DNA of 64,000 nucleotides. Source: Butyrivibrio sp. Su6 (GTDB taxonomy: Bacteria > Bacillota > Clostridia > Lachnospirales > Lachnospiraceae). The translations under genes and the position numbers were made by a program. The notes beneath the pieces are model-generated. The model was given only the letters and a program-made list of their open reading frames with translations, searched no databases and was not told the DNA's origin. This document shows positions 42,648-52,721 of the stretch, one piece after another; positions within the stretch are counted from its first letter, which is position 1, and each line of letters opens with the position of its first letter. The stretch covers positions 1-64,000 of the forward strand of contig NZ_FNUR01000002.1 in the NCBI RefSeq assembly GCF_900108105.1, written 5' to 3'.

Positions 42648-44366
42648 ATGAGGAAAAAGGTATTATCTATGTTACTTGCATCTGCAATGACTCTTTCACT
42701 TGCAGCATGCGGTAGCCAGGGCGGTGAACAGGCCGCTGAGAGTGCTCCAGCAAACGCTGATGCACCAGCAGCTCAGACTGAGACAACTCAGGCTGACACA
42801 GCAACAGAACCAGCAGTTGCTTCAGAACTTACAGATGGTAAGTTCGCAGACACAAGACACATCACAGTTGAGGTTTATGACCGCGGTAACGACGGCGGAT
42901 CAGACCCAACAAACAACGTGTACACAGACTACATCAAGAAGGGAATGCTTGAGAAGCACAACGTAGAAGTTGAGTTCGTAGCAGTTCCTCGTTGGACAGA
43001 GGTTGATGAGATCAACAACCTTCTTGCAGGCGGAACAGCTCCTGACGTATGTGTAACTTATTCATATCCTACAATCAAGACATACGCTGACATGGGAGGC
43101 GTTCTTGATCTTAGACCTTACATCGATGATTACAAGGATGAACTTCCTAACCTTTGGACATGGCTCGGTGAGTCAAATCTTTACTGGGATTCAGATCCTG
43201 AAAACGGCCAGACATGGGCTGTAGAAGCAAAACTTGCTAACATGAACAGAATCCTTACATTCGTTCGTAAGGACTGGCTTGATAAGCTTGGTCTTGCAGA
43301 ACCTACAACAAAGCAGGAGTTCCATGACATGCTCGTAGCATTCAAGGACAACGCAAGCGAACTTCTTGGAGCAGACGCTGACAAGATGGTTCCTTATTCA
43401 GTTTCTTACGATGTAGGTTGGAGAGCTGGTACTCTTATCGAGTCTTTCATTGACCCAGCTATCTCTGACAAAGAGTTCTATGTAAACGGCTTCGATGACA
43501 GAAAGCTTACACAGAACGGAACAAAGGAAGCAGTTAAGCTTCTTAACCAGTGGTACAACGAAGGCCTTATGTGGAATGACTTCGCTATCTATGGATCAGG
43601 CGACACAACAGAAGATGACATGATGAAAGCTGGTTATGTTGGCGCATTCACACACAACTGGGATTATCCTTTCAGAAACGGTGAGGATTCAATCCAGGCT
43701 AACCTTAAGAGACTTGTAGGCGAAGACGCTAAGTACGTAGCAATCGATCCATTCGAAGACAAGAACGGAACACACAACAAGTTCCTTGCAGGCCCTATCG
43801 ATCGTAAGATCTTCTTCCCTGCAACAAACGATGAGCCTCTTGCATCAATGCTTTACCTTGATTTCATCTCAGATCCTGAGACAATCCAGTTCTTACAGCT
43901 TGGTGAAGAAGGTGTTACATGCAACAAGCTTGATGACGGTGGATATGAGATCGTTGCTGCAACAGGCGATGCAATCCAGAACTCTGGTATGAACATTGAC
44001 TACACAATCACATGTAATGGTCTTCACCTTACATCTGATGACCTCACAGAGAAGACTCTTGCTCATTCATATGCAGGAATCGATGTTGAGGATGTAATCA
44101 AAGCTAACGAGATTGCTAAGACAGATACAAGAGTAGGTATCAACGTTAAGACTGGTGATATCGAAGCAGAAGGCGGCGTAGGCGATACACTTTCAGCTAA
44201 GAGAGATCAGATCTATGATCAGGCTATGAGCGCAAGCGTAGATGCATTCGAATCTGTTTGGGATGAGGGTGTTGCTGATTACCTTGGTTCAGGCGGACAG
44301 GCTATCATTGATGAGAGAACTCAGAAATGGGAAGCTACATACGGCGATGCTGAGAACATCAGATAA
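42648..44366 (+). CDS. Solute-binding lipoprotein, LplA type
   Basis: Binding protein of 572 residues for the transporter at 40645-42520. Signal peptide with lipobox LAAC (Cys21), an Ala/Gln/Thr-rich tether (about 22-65) and a two-lobed binding fold: VEFVAVPRWTEVDEINNLL, LAGGTAPDVCVTYSYP, LTFVRKDWLDKLGL. TGGAGG precedes the ATG. Its codons are markedly biased, as expected for a very abundant protein. A terminator follows. Confidence 0.9.
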   Translation: MRKKVLSMLLASAMTLSLAACGSQGGEQAAESAPANADAPAAQTETTQADTATEPAVASELTDGKFADTRHITVEVYDRGNDGGSDPTNNVYTDYIKKGMLEKHNVEVEFVAVPRWTEVDEINNLLAGGTAPDVCVTYSYPTIKTYADMGGVLDLRPYIDDYKDELPNLWTWLGESNLYWDSDPENGQTWAVEAKLANMNRILTFVRKDWLDKLGLAEPTTKQEFHDMLVAFKDNASELLGADADKMVPYSVSYDVGWRAGTLIESFIDPAISDKEFYVNGFDDRKLTQNGTKEAVKLLNQWYNEGLMWNDFAIYGSGDTTEDDMMKAGYVGAFTHNWDYPFRNGEDSIQANLKRLVGEDAKYVAIDPFEDKNGTHNKFLAGPIDRKIFFPATNDEPLASMLYLDFISDPETIQFLQLGEEGVTCNKLDDGGYEIVAATGDAIQNSGMNIDYTITCNGLHLTSDDLTEKTLAHSYAGIDVEDVIKANEIAKTDTRVGINVKTGDIEAEGGVGDTLSAKRDQIYDQAMSASVDAFESVWDEGVADYLGSGGQAIIDERTQKWEATYGDAENIR

Positions 44367-44392
44367 TTAGTATTGGCAAAAGAAATTTTGAG

Positions 44393-44424
44393 CAGCTGTC
44401 ACTTAATTGTGGCAGCTGTTTTTT
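44393..44424 (+). terminator. Terminator after binding-protein gene
   Basis: CAGCTGTCAC (44393-44402) pairs with GTGGCAGCTG (44409-44418) with one wobble and is followed by six T. Confidence 0.85.
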
Positions 44425-44551
44425 GCATATAAAAATCTGCGTGTAACTAACAACAATAATTAAGCTAATAAAGGCAAAATATGGTAAGAAAATTAAATGC
44501 TCCACCTATACAATAAATATGGTAAACAAAAGAATCTTAAGGGGTATAGCT

Positions 44552-46675
44552 ATGAATAGACAAGAAGCAAGAAAGCGCGCCAAAGAGCTTGTTGCTAAGA
44601 TGACAGTTGAAGAGAAGGCATCTCAGCTTCGCTATGACGCACCTGCTATTGACAGACTTGGAATCCCTGCTTACAACTGGTGGAACGAGGCTCTGCATGG
44701 GGTGGCAAGAGCCGGTACAGCTACCATGTTTCCGCAGGCAATCGGTCTTGCTGCAGCTTTTGATGAGGAGCTGATGAAAGAAGTCGGTGAGATCATTGCA
44801 ACAGAAGGAAGAGCCAAGTATAACGAGCAGTCTAAGAGAGAAGACAGAGATATCTACAAGGGCCTTACTTTCTGGGCACCAAACGTTAATATTTTCAGAG
44901 ATCCAAGATGGGGAAGGGGTCATGAGACCTATGGAGAGGATCCATTCCTTACAAGCAGCCTGGCAGTTCCTTTTGTTAAGGGAATTCAGGGTGATGGAGA
45001 GTATATGAAGGCAGCTGCGTGTGCCAAGCACTTTGCTGTTCATTCAGGCCCTGAGGGAGAAAGACATTTCTTTAACGCCAAGGCATCCAAAAAGGACCTT
45101 GAAGAGACCTATTTACCTGCTTTTGAAGCTTGCGTAAAAGAGGCCGGTGTAGAGGCAGTCATGGGTGCTTACAACAGAACCAATGATGAACCATGTTGTG
45201 CAAATAAGCCACTTATGGTTGACACACTCAGAGGCAAATGGGGATTTGAAGGCCATTTCGTATCTGATTGTTGGGCAGTAAAAGATTTCCATGAGAATCA
45301 CAAGGTTACAAAGAGTCCTGAAGAGTCTGCAAAGCTTGCGCTTGAAATGGGCTGTGATCTTAACTGCGGATGTACATACCAGAAAATTATGAATGCCTAC
45401 AGAGCAGGTATTTTAAGTGAGGAGACTATCACTACTTCCTGTGAAAGACTCTTTACAGCAAGATTCCTTTTAGGCATGTTTGATAAGACAGAGTATGATG
45501 AGATTCCTTTCGATGTTGTTGAGTGCAAAGAGCACCTTGAAGTTGCACACAGAGCAGCAAAAGAGTCAGTAGTTCTTTTGAAAAACAACGGAATCCTTCC
45601 TCTTGATAAGAGCAAGATAAAGACTATCGGCGTAGTTGGACCAAACGCAAACTCAAGATTGTCACTTATTGGAAACTATCACGGAACAGCTTCAAGATAT
45701 ATCACTGTTCTTGAGGGGATCCAGGATAAGGTTGGAGAAGATGTCCGCGTTCTTTACTCAGAGGGCTGCGATATTTTCAAAGACAATATAAGTAACCTAT
45801 CTGATCCTAACCTTCCTGACAGACTTTCAGAGGCTAAGGCAGTTGCAGATTACTCAGATGTAGTAGTTGTTGTGCTTGGGCTTGATGAGAACCTTGAGGG
45901 TGAAGAAGGCGATGCAGGAAACCAGTTTGCATCAGGCGATAAGATAAACCTTAGCCTTCCTCTTCCACAGAGACAGCTTCTTTACTCAGTACTTGAGTGT
46001 GGAAAGCCTACGATCGTCATCGATATGGCCGGAAGTGCAATAGATCTTTCAAAGGCTCAGGATGATGCAGATGCAGTTCTACAGGCATTTTATCCGGGAG
46101 CAAGAGGCGGAAAAGATGTAGCCGATATCCTCTTTGGTGATGTATCACCTTCAGGAAAGCTTCCTGTTACTTTCTACAAGTCAGCAGATGATCTTCCTGA
46201 CTTCAAAGATTACTCAATGAAGAACAGGACTTACAGATACTTTACTGGAACACCTCTTTATCCTTTTGGATATGGTCTTACATACGGCGACTGCTATGTT
46301 AAGCCTGACAACCATTTACATATGGATAATGGTAGTGAACCTGATACATTTGATGCAGAGCTTACTGTTACAGTAGTAAATGATGGTAAAGTAGACACAG
46401 ACGAAGTTGTACAGGTTTACATCAAGGATCTTGATTCTGAGTTTGCCACAACTTATCCACGTCTCTGCGGATTTAAGAGAGTACATGTTAAGGCAGGCGC
46501 AGAAACAGAGGTAACAATAAAGCTTGATAAGAAGGCCTTCACATCTGTTAATGAAGATGGCGAGAGAAAGGTATATGGCAAGAACTTCAGAATCTATTTT
46601 GGAACACAGCAGCCTGATGCCCGTTCTGAGGAGCTCACAGGACATAAGTGTGCAAGCTTTGATGTTAAGTTGTGA
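44552..46675 (+). CDS. GH3 beta-xylosidase
   Basis: Predicted cytoplasmic GH3 enzyme of 707 residues, most like bacterial xylan 1,4-beta-xylosidases. ATG 44552 has AAGGGG 8 nt upstream; an ATG at 44519 has none. The barrel domain (about 10-290) shows YNWWNEALHGVAR, TFWAPNVNIFRDPRWGRG, AKHFAVHSGPE and nucleophile Asp239 in HFVSDCWA. The second domain (about 340-560) holds PLDKSKIKTIGVVGPNA and GLDENLEGEEGD; a fibronectin type III-like domain (about 600-705) closes the protein. No signal peptide. The NWWNE and EGEEGD motifs favour xylosidase over glucosidase, as does the location after the xylan transporter. Confidence 0.9.
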   Translation: MNRQEARKRAKELVAKMTVEEKASQLRYDAPAIDRLGIPAYNWWNEALHGVARAGTATMFPQAIGLAAAFDEELMKEVGEIIATEGRAKYNEQSKREDRDIYKGLTFWAPNVNIFRDPRWGRGHETYGEDPFLTSSLAVPFVKGIQGDGEYMKAAACAKHFAVHSGPEGERHFFNAKASKKDLEETYLPAFEACVKEAGVEAVMGAYNRTNDEPCCANKPLMVDTLRGKWGFEGHFVSDCWAVKDFHENHKVTKSPEESAKLALEMGCDLNCGCTYQKIMNAYRAGILSEETITTSCERLFTARFLLGMFDKTEYDEIPFDVVECKEHLEVAHRAAKESVVLLKNNGILPLDKSKIKTIGVVGPNANSRLSLIGNYHGTASRYITVLEGIQDKVGEDVRVLYSEGCDIFKDNISNLSDPNLPDRLSEAKAVADYSDVVVVVLGLDENLEGEEGDAGNQFASGDKINLSLPLPQRQLLYSVLECGKPTIVIDMAGSAIDLSKAQDDADAVLQAFYPGARGGKDVADILFGDVSPSGKLPVTFYKSADDLPDFKDYSMKNRTYRYFTGTPLYPFGYGLTYGDCYVKPDNHLHMDNGSEPDTFDAELTVTVVNDGKVDTDEVVQVYIKDLDSEFATTYPRLCGFKRVHVKAGAETEVTIKLDKKAFTSVNEDGERKVYGKNFRIYFGTQQPDARSEELTGHKCASFDVKL

Positions 46676-46836
46676 CATTGATTGCGTACAATATGAATAA
46701 AAAAGTGAAGTGTTTTTCTACATTTTGCAAGATTGTATTTTAGTCATCAATGACAGATAATATTTTAGATACGAATAAAATAATTAGGGGAAAACAATAT
46801 AAGTTTTAAGCGTTTTACGCGAGAAAGGGGATTTTT

Positions 46837-48315
46837 ATGATTAACATTCCAGAAGTAAAAATTGGACTTGTTGCAGTAAGCCGTGACTGCTTCCCAGCAT
46901 CACTTGCTGTAAACAGAAGAAAGGCTTTGGCTGAAGCCTACAAGAAAGCGTTTGGGGATAAGGACGTTTATGAGTGCCCTGTATGCATCATCGAGAGCGA
47001 AGTTCAGACACTTGAGGCTCTTGAAGATGTTAAGAAAGCAGGATGTAACGCTCTTTGCGTATATCTTGGAAACTTCGGACCTGAAATTTCAGAGACACTT
47101 CTCGCTGAGAAGTTTGACGGACCTGTAATGTTCTGCGCAGCTGCAGAAGAGTCACAGGGCGACCTTATTGATGGCAGAGGAGATGCATACTGCGGTATGC
47201 TCAACGCAAGCTACAACCTTCACCTTCGTGGAGTAAAGGCATACATTCCAGAGTATCCTGTTGGAACAGCTGATGAGTGCGCAAAGATGATCAACGAGTT
47301 CGTTCCTATTGCAAGAGCAATCGTTGGACTTAGAGACCTCAAGGTTATCAGCTTTGGACCTCGTCCTATGAACTTCCTTGCTTGTAACGCTCCTATTCAG
47401 CAGATCTACAACATGGGTGCAGAGATTGAAGAGAACTCAGAGCTTGACCTCTTCGAGAGCTTCAACAAACATGCCGGAGATCCTAGAATCGCTGAAGTTA
47501 AGGCAGATATGGAAAAAGACCTTGGTGCAGGCAACAAGAAGCCTGAAATCCTTGAGAAGCTTGCTCAGTATGAGCTTACACTTCTTGACTGGATCGAAGA
47601 GCACAGAGGCGGCAAGAAATATGTATGTATCGCTGGTAAGTGCTGGCCTGCATTCCAGACACAGTTTGGATTCGTTCCTTGCTACGTAAACTCAAGACTT
47701 ACAGGTCGCGGAATTCCTGTATCCTGTGAAGTAGATATCTACGGCGCAATCAGTGAGTTCATCGGAACATGCATCAGTAACGATGCTGTTACACTTCTTG
47801 ATATCAACAACTCTGTTCCTGCTGACATGTATGAGGAGAGCATCAAGGGCAAGTTTGATTACAAGCACACAGATACATTCATGGGCTTCCACTGCGGAAA
47901 TACATGCACAAGCAAGCTTTCAAGCTGCGAGATGAAGTTCCAGAGAATCATGGCTAGAAACCTTCCTGAAGAAGTTACACAGGGAACACTTGAAGGCGAT
48001 ATCATTCCTGGTGATATCACATTCTACAGACTGCAGAGCACATCAGACAACCACCTTCGTGCATATGTAGCTCAGGGTGAAGTTCTTCCTGTAGGAACAA
48101 GATCATTCGGCGGTATCGGTGTATTCGCTATTCCTGAGATGGGCAGATTCTACAGACACGTACTTATTCAGCAGAACTTCCCTCACCATGGTGCTGTTGC
48201 ATTTGGTCACTTTGGAAAGGCTCTTTACGAAGTATTTAAGTATGTTGGCGCTGAGACAATTGGTTACAATCAGCCAGCATCACTTCCATACCCAACAGAG
48301 AACCCATTTGCGTAA
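46837..48315 (+). CDS. FucI/AraA-like sugar isomerase
   Basis: A 492-residue protein of the L-fucose/L-arabinose isomerase superfamily. The N-terminal Rossmann-like domain includes KIGLVAVSRDCFPASLAVNR, a middle domain has GLRDLKVISFGPRPMNF, and the C-terminal part has metal- and substrate-site type motifs (CEVDIYGAISE, TLLDINNS, PHHGAVAFGHFGKAL). AAAGGGG precedes the ATG. Members convert aldoses to ketoses, but sequence does not show which sugar is used; arabinose released from arabinoxylan is the natural guess, fucose another. It is monocistronic and terminator-flanked downstream. Confidence 0.8.
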   Translation: MINIPEVKIGLVAVSRDCFPASLAVNRRKALAEAYKKAFGDKDVYECPVCIIESEVQTLEALEDVKKAGCNALCVYLGNFGPEISETLLAEKFDGPVMFCAAAEESQGDLIDGRGDAYCGMLNASYNLHLRGVKAYIPEYPVGTADECAKMINEFVPIARAIVGLRDLKVISFGPRPMNFLACNAPIQQIYNMGAEIEENSELDLFESFNKHAGDPRIAEVKADMEKDLGAGNKKPEILEKLAQYELTLLDWIEEHRGGKKYVCIAGKCWPAFQTQFGFVPCYVNSRLTGRGIPVSCEVDIYGAISEFIGTCISNDAVTLLDINNSVPADMYEESIKGKFDYKHTDTFMGFHCGNTCTSKLSSCEMKFQRIMARNLPEEVTQGTLEGDIIPGDITFYRLQSTSDNHLRAYVAQGEVLPVGTRSFGGIGVFAIPEMGRFYRHVLIQQNFPHHGAVAFGHFGKALYEVFKYVGAETIGYNQPASLPYPTENPFA

Positions 48316-48343
48316 TGTATAGGGTATAGCAGATTGACAATAG

Positions 48344-48377
48344 AAGCCACTTTGGAGGTTGCTCCAAGGTGGCTTTT
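48344..48377 (+). terminator. Terminator after isomerase
   Basis: AGCCAC/GTGGCT and TTGGAG/CTCCAA form a two-part stem (48345-48374) with one internal mismatch, followed by TTTTCC. Confidence 0.82.
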
Positions 48378-48435
48378 CCTTTATAATTAAAATGTTAAGA
48401 GTTTTGTAAAAAAGTTGAAGGGGAGTTTTATTTAA

Positions 48436-50142
48436 ATGAAAAAAGCTAGAAAAATCTTTTTTTCTATGGGATTGCTAGTAGCGGTTATAGCATTCCTATC
48501 TTTTGTTCCTGCCTTTGGAATCACAGCCGCAGCAGGAGCATCCGGCCCGGAAGTGGCAGTTGGTATCGACGTTTCTAAGTATCAGGGTGCGATCAACTGG
48601 CAGCAGGTCAGGGCAGCAGGCGTCAGATTCGCCATGATCAGAGTGGGCACAACCAAAAAAGGACTTGATGAGCAGTTTGCTAATAATATAAACGGAGCTA
48701 ATGCAGCAGGTGTGAGAACAGGTGTCTATATTTATTCTTATGCGACAACACCTGAGGCGGCAGCAGCAGAAGCTAACCAGGTTTTGGCATGGATAGCTCC
48801 ATATACAGTAACATTTCCGGTAGCAATCGATATTGAAGATTCCTGTCAAAAGAACTTAAGCTCAGCGCAGCTTCAGGCAATTGCCGACACATTTTGCGGC
48901 ATTCTCAATGCCAACGGATATGAGACAATGGTATATGCAAGCAGAAACTGGTTTCTTAACAGGATGCCTAATGTAGCTTCTGCAAAATGGATTGCACAGT
49001 ACAACTCTTCCTGTGATTATGCAGGCGAGTATGCAATGTGGCAGTCAAGCAGCCATGGTTCTTACTCAGGAATCCCTACAAGAGTAGATGTTAACCACCT
49101 TTATGTTGACTATTTTTCCAGGATAATCGGAGAAGGTTTCAACAGCTGGGGCGGACATGTATATTATTACAGCAACTACCGTAAGCAGTACGGATGGCTT
49201 AATCTTGCAAATGGCAGATACCACACGGATGAAAATGGATTTGTTCAGACTGGATGGTTCCAGGATGAAAGCGGTATCTACTACTTTAAGCCAGCTGAAG
49301 GCGGCCTTGCAGCAGTTGGATTTAATGATATCGACGGATCACGTTTTTACTTTGATGCCAACGGCGTAAGATGCACAGGTCTCCTTAATCTTGGAGAAGC
49401 CGGTGTTTATTATGCCAATGCTGACGGCGTATGCCAGAAGGGCTTTGTTCAGTTAGAAGACGGAATCCACTTCTTTGATGATAACTATGCAATGCATGTT
49501 GGACTTACACAGGTTGGAAATAACCTCTACCTCTTTGACGGAAACGGCGTAATGCTCACAGGAATGCATGCACTTGAAACAGGTAAGTACATGTTTGGAG
49601 CAGATGGTATTGCTATAAGCGGCTGGTACTCCAACGAGCAGGGACAGAGATTCTATTTTAATCCTGAGACTCACACTGCACTTGCAGGACTTCAGACTGT
49701 AGAGGGAGCTAATTACCTCTTTGGCGATGACGGAGTAATGCAGACCGGCTGGTCAGGAGATGTAGCAAGTAGATATTACTTCGGAGCAGATGGCAAGATG
49801 GTTACAGGCTGGAACGTGATAGACGGACAGTCCTACTACTTCGGAGCTGACGGCAAGATGGTAACAGGACTTGCAAAGATTGCAGACGGAACCTACTACC
49901 TTGAGCCAACAGACGGACATATGACACTTGGCTGGGTACAGACAGCAGAAGGCTGGAGATTCTTCGATGGCAACACTGGCAAGATGCTCACATCTGTGAC
50001 AGTACCTCTTGATAATGTAAACTGCACATTTGATAAGAACGGAATCTTAGTTGATCCTGCAGGCTGGACACCGGGAACACCGGCTCCTGCACCAGCACCT
50101 GAGGCTGATGCTGCAGCAGTTGCTTCAACTACAGCGGGCTGA
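48436..50142 (+). CDS. GH25 lysozyme with cell-wall-binding repeats
   Basis: Secreted 568-residue peptidoglycan hydrolase. A signal peptide (about 1-33) precedes the GH25 muramidase domain (about 38-230), with Asp45 in GIDVSKYQG and the acidic triad Asp132, Glu134, Asp135 in VAIDIEDS. From about 240 to 545 it carries choline-binding-type repeats of about 20 residues (e.g. GWFQDESGIYYFKPAEGG, RYYFGADGKMVTGW), which attach it to cell-wall polymers. An Ala/Pro tail ends the protein. GGGGAG precedes the ATG and a terminator follows, so it is monocistronic. Probable role: cell-wall turnover or daughter-cell separation; a phage origin is unlikely because no phage genes are nearby. Confidence 0.92.
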   Translation: MKKARKIFFSMGLLVAVIAFLSFVPAFGITAAAGASGPEVAVGIDVSKYQGAINWQQVRAAGVRFAMIRVGTTKKGLDEQFANNINGANAAGVRTGVYIYSYATTPEAAAAEANQVLAWIAPYTVTFPVAIDIEDSCQKNLSSAQLQAIADTFCGILNANGYETMVYASRNWFLNRMPNVASAKWIAQYNSSCDYAGEYAMWQSSSHGSYSGIPTRVDVNHLYVDYFSRIIGEGFNSWGGHVYYYSNYRKQYGWLNLANGRYHTDENGFVQTGWFQDESGIYYFKPAEGGLAAVGFNDIDGSRFYFDANGVRCTGLLNLGEAGVYYANADGVCQKGFVQLEDGIHFFDDNYAMHVGLTQVGNNLYLFDGNGVMLTGMHALETGKYMFGADGIAISGWYSNEQGQRFYFNPETHTALAGLQTVEGANYLFGDDGVMQTGWSGDVASRYYFGADGKMVTGWNVIDGQSYYFGADGKMVTGLAKIADGTYYLEPTDGHMTLGWVQTAEGWRFFDGNTGKMLTSVTVPLDNVNCTFDKNGILVDPAGWTPGTPAPAPAPEADAAAVASTTAG

Positions 50143-50171
50143 TAATTATCGAATATTTAAGCGTAAATATT

Positions 50172-50217
50172 AAAGGCGTACATATCACATTTAATACGTG
50201 GTATGTATGCCTTTTTT
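50172..50217 (+). terminator. Terminator after lysozyme
   Basis: AAAGGCGTACATATCAC pairs with GTGGTATGTATGCCTTT (minor mismatches) and is followed by a T-run. Confidence 0.82.
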
Positions 50218-50267
50218 GTCACCTTGTAAAAAGTCTGCTAATCACTTAAAATGTTCCTTGGAGTTTT

Positions 50268-50273
50268 TATAAT
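50268..50273 (+). promoter_or_regulatory. -10 box of UDPGP-family gene
   Basis: TATAAT at 50268-50273 predicts transcription near 50280. That leaves about 15 nt of leader before ATG 50296, including its ribosome binding site AGGGA, and argues against ATG 50281 as the start. No strong -35 was found. Confidence 0.5.
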
Positions 50274-50295
50274 TTGAAAGATGAGGGAAACGTTA

Positions 50296-51525
50296 ATGAA
50301 TTTCGAAGAAGCTAAAAAGAAACTTGAACAGTTCGGTCAGGAACATGTTCTTAAATACTACGATGAACTCAGCGAGGCTGAGAAAAAGGAACTTTTACAG
50401 CAGATTGATGAGACAGATTTTGCTGTACTTGAGAACTGCAAGAACCTTGGCAAGAGCGAGGGAAGAGGAAACTTTGCTCCACTTGCAGCAATGCAGATCT
50501 CTGAGATTGAAAAGAGAAAAGAAGAGTTCACAAAGATTGGTGTTGAGACTATCAAAGCCGGAAAAGTAGCAGCTTGTCTCCTTGCAGGCGGAATGGGAAC
50601 AAGACTTGGCTCTGACAATCCAAAGGGTATGTATGATATCGGACTTACCAAGCATGTTTACATTTTTCAGAGAATTATCGAGAACCTTCTTGATACAGTT
50701 AAGCAGGCCGGTGGAACATACATAAGACTCTTTATCATGACAAGTGAAAAGAACAATGATGCAACAATAAACTTCCTTAAGGAACACAACTATTTCGGAT
50801 ATCCTGAGGAGAAGGTTACATTCTTTAAACAGGACATGGCACCTGCTTCTGACTATGAAGGAAAGGTTTATATGGAGGGCAAGAACAGAATCTCCACATC
50901 ACCTAACGGAAATGCAGGCTGGTATTCATCAATGCTCAAGGCTGGTCTTCGTGACCTTATTTTAGAAGAGGGCATCGAATGGATCGATATCTTTGCAGTA
51001 GACAACGTTCTTCAGAGAATAGCAGATCCTTGCTTCGTAGGTGCTACAGTTAATGCAGCAGTTGACTGCGGTGCAAAGGTTGTTAGAAAGAACGCTCCTG
51101 ATGAGAAGGTTGGCGTTATGTGCCTTGAAGATGGCAAGCCATCAATCGTTGAGTACTATGAGCTTTCACAGGAAATGATGGACGCCAAGGATGAGAATGG
51201 TGATCCTGCATATAACTACGGAGTAATCCTTAACTATCTCTTTAACGAGAAGGCACTTAATGAGATTGCTAAAAAGACACTTCCTCTTCACGTAGTTGAG
51301 AAGAAGATTCCATACATCGATGAGAATGCTAATCTCGTTAAGCCTGAGAAGCCAAACGGATGCAAGTTCGAGCAGCTCGTTCTTGATATGATCCACGAAC
51401 TCGACAGCTGTCTTCCATACGAAGTAGTAAGAGAGTATGAGTTCGCACCTATCAAAAACAAAGAAGGAATCGACTCAGTAGAGTCCGCAAGAGAGCTCTG
51501 CAAGAAGTGTGGCATAGAACTATAA
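50296..51525 (+). CDS. UDPGP-family UDP-sugar pyrophosphorylase
   Basis: A 409-residue nucleotidyltransferase of the UDPGP family, the eukaryote-like branch rather than bacterial GalU. It joins UTP with a hexose-1-phosphate (glucose or N-acetylglucosamine-1-phosphate). The nucleotide loop LLAGGMGTRLGSDNPKGMY lies at about 95-115; further landmarks are IFQRIIENL, PNGNAGWYSSM, and DIFAVDNVLQRIADP (metal-binding Asp region). Start at ATG 50296 with AGGGA 8 nt upstream. The next gene is galE, so UDP-glucose/galactose supply for cell-surface polymers is likely. Which sugar phosphate is preferred cannot be told. Confidence 0.85.
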   Translation: MNFEEAKKKLEQFGQEHVLKYYDELSEAEKKELLQQIDETDFAVLENCKNLGKSEGRGNFAPLAAMQISEIEKRKEEFTKIGVETIKAGKVAACLLAGGMGTRLGSDNPKGMYDIGLTKHVYIFQRIIENLLDTVKQAGGTYIRLFIMTSEKNNDATINFLKEHNYFGYPEEKVTFFKQDMAPASDYEGKVYMEGKNRISTSPNGNAGWYSSMLKAGLRDLILEEGIEWIDIFAVDNVLQRIADPCFVGATVNAAVDCGAKVVRKNAPDEKVGVMCLEDGKPSIVEYYELSQEMMDAKDENGDPAYNYGVILNYLFNEKALNEIAKKTLPLHVVEKKIPYIDENANLVKPEKPNGCKFEQLVLDMIHELDSCLPYEVVREYEFAPIKNKEGIDSVESARELCKKCGIEL

Positions 51526-51683
51526 GAAAAGGTAGTTAACAAAAAGACAGGTTAATATAACAAATAAAGGTTGTATTCCTCTCAGTCTATTTTTAATATA
51601 TTCATAAAAAGATATATTTAAACTATCTTCATGAGGACGCAAAATACTTTGACTCATGTACAAGATGTAGAAAGAGGCAAATT

Positions 51684-52700
51684 ATGGCAATTCTTGTAAC
51701 AGGTGGAGCAGGTTATATTGGATCACATACAGTAGTAGAACTTCAGAATGCAGGCTACGATGTAGTAGTCATGGATAACCTTGCAAACTCCAGTAAAAAA
51801 GTAATTGGAAGAATAGAAGCACTTACAGGTAAGAAGGTACCATTTTACGAGGCAGATATAAGAGACAGAGAAGGGCTTGAGAAGATCTTTTCAAGTGAGA
51901 AGATTGACAGCGTAATTCATTTTGCAGGTCTTAAGGCTGTTGGAGAATCTGTTCAGAAACCATGGGAGTATTATGACAACAACATTACAGGAACTCTTAC
52001 ACTTGTAGATGTTATGAGAAAGCATGGCTGCAAGAACATAATCTTCTCTTCATCAGCAACAGTATATGGCAACCCTGCATTTATTCCGATCACTGAAGAG
52101 TGCCCTAAGGGAACATGCACAAACCCTTATGGTTGGACAAAGTCAATGCTTGAGCAGGTCCTTTCAGATATCCAGAAGGCAGATCCAGAGTGGAACGTTG
52201 TTCTTCTTAGATACTTCAATCCTATCGGAGCACATAAGAGCGGAACAATCGGAGAGAATCCTAACGGAATTCCTAACAACCTGATGCCTTATATCACACA
52301 GGTTGCCGTTGGAAAGCTTCCACAGCTCAACGTATTTGGTGATGACTATGATACTCCGGACGGAACAGGTGTCCGCGATTATATCCATGTTGTAGACCTT
52401 GCTCTCGGACATGTTAAGGCTCTTAAGAAGCTTGAACCGGGCAGCGGACTTAACATCTACAACCTTGGAACAGGTGTGGGCTACAGTGTTCTTGACATTG
52501 TAAAGAACTTTGAAGCTGCTACAGGAGTTAAGATTCCTTATGTTATCAAGGAGAGACGTGCCGGCGATATCGCTACATGCTACTCCAATGCTGATAAGGC
52601 AGAAAAAGAACTTGGATGGAAGGCTCAGAACGGAATCAAGGAAATGTGCGCTGATTCCTGGAGATGGCAGAGCCAGAATCCAAATGGATACGACGATTAA
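51684..52700 (+). CDS. galE: UDP-glucose 4-epimerase
   Basis: Extended short-chain dehydrogenase/reductase of 338 residues that interconverts UDP-glucose and UDP-galactose. NAD site [10 protein letters not shown] (about residues 7-16), [13 protein letters not shown], catalytic Ser in FSSSATVYG and Tyr/Lys in [11 protein letters not shown], then YFNPIGAH and [14 protein letters not shown]. Full family length. GAGG precedes the ATG. Follows the UDPGP gene by 158 bp; it also serves galactose use, which matters if the island GH43 releases galactose. Confidence 0.96.
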   Translation: MAILVTGGAGYIGSHTVVELQNAGYDVVVMDNLANSSKKVIGRIEALTGKKVPFYEADIRDREGLEKIFSSEKIDSVIHFAGLKAVGESVQKPWEYYDNNITGTLTLVDVMRKHGCKNIIFSSSATVYGNPAFIPITEECPKGTCTNPYGWTKSMLEQVLSDIQKADPEWNVVLLRYFNPIGAHKSGTIGENPNGIPNNLMPYITQVAVGKLPQLNVFGDDYDTPDGTGVRDYIHVVDLALGHVKALKKLEPGSGLNIYNLGTGVGYSVLDIVKNFEAATGVKIPYVIKERRAGDIATCYSNADKAEKELGWKAQNGIKEMCADSWRWQSQNPNGYDD

Positions 52701-52721
52701 AGATTTAAATGAGGTTTTATA

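Noticed and set aside
48436..50142. Phage endolysin from a prophage
   Set aside because: The protein has a signal peptide and choline-binding-type repeats, and there are no phage structural, holin or integrase genes around it.
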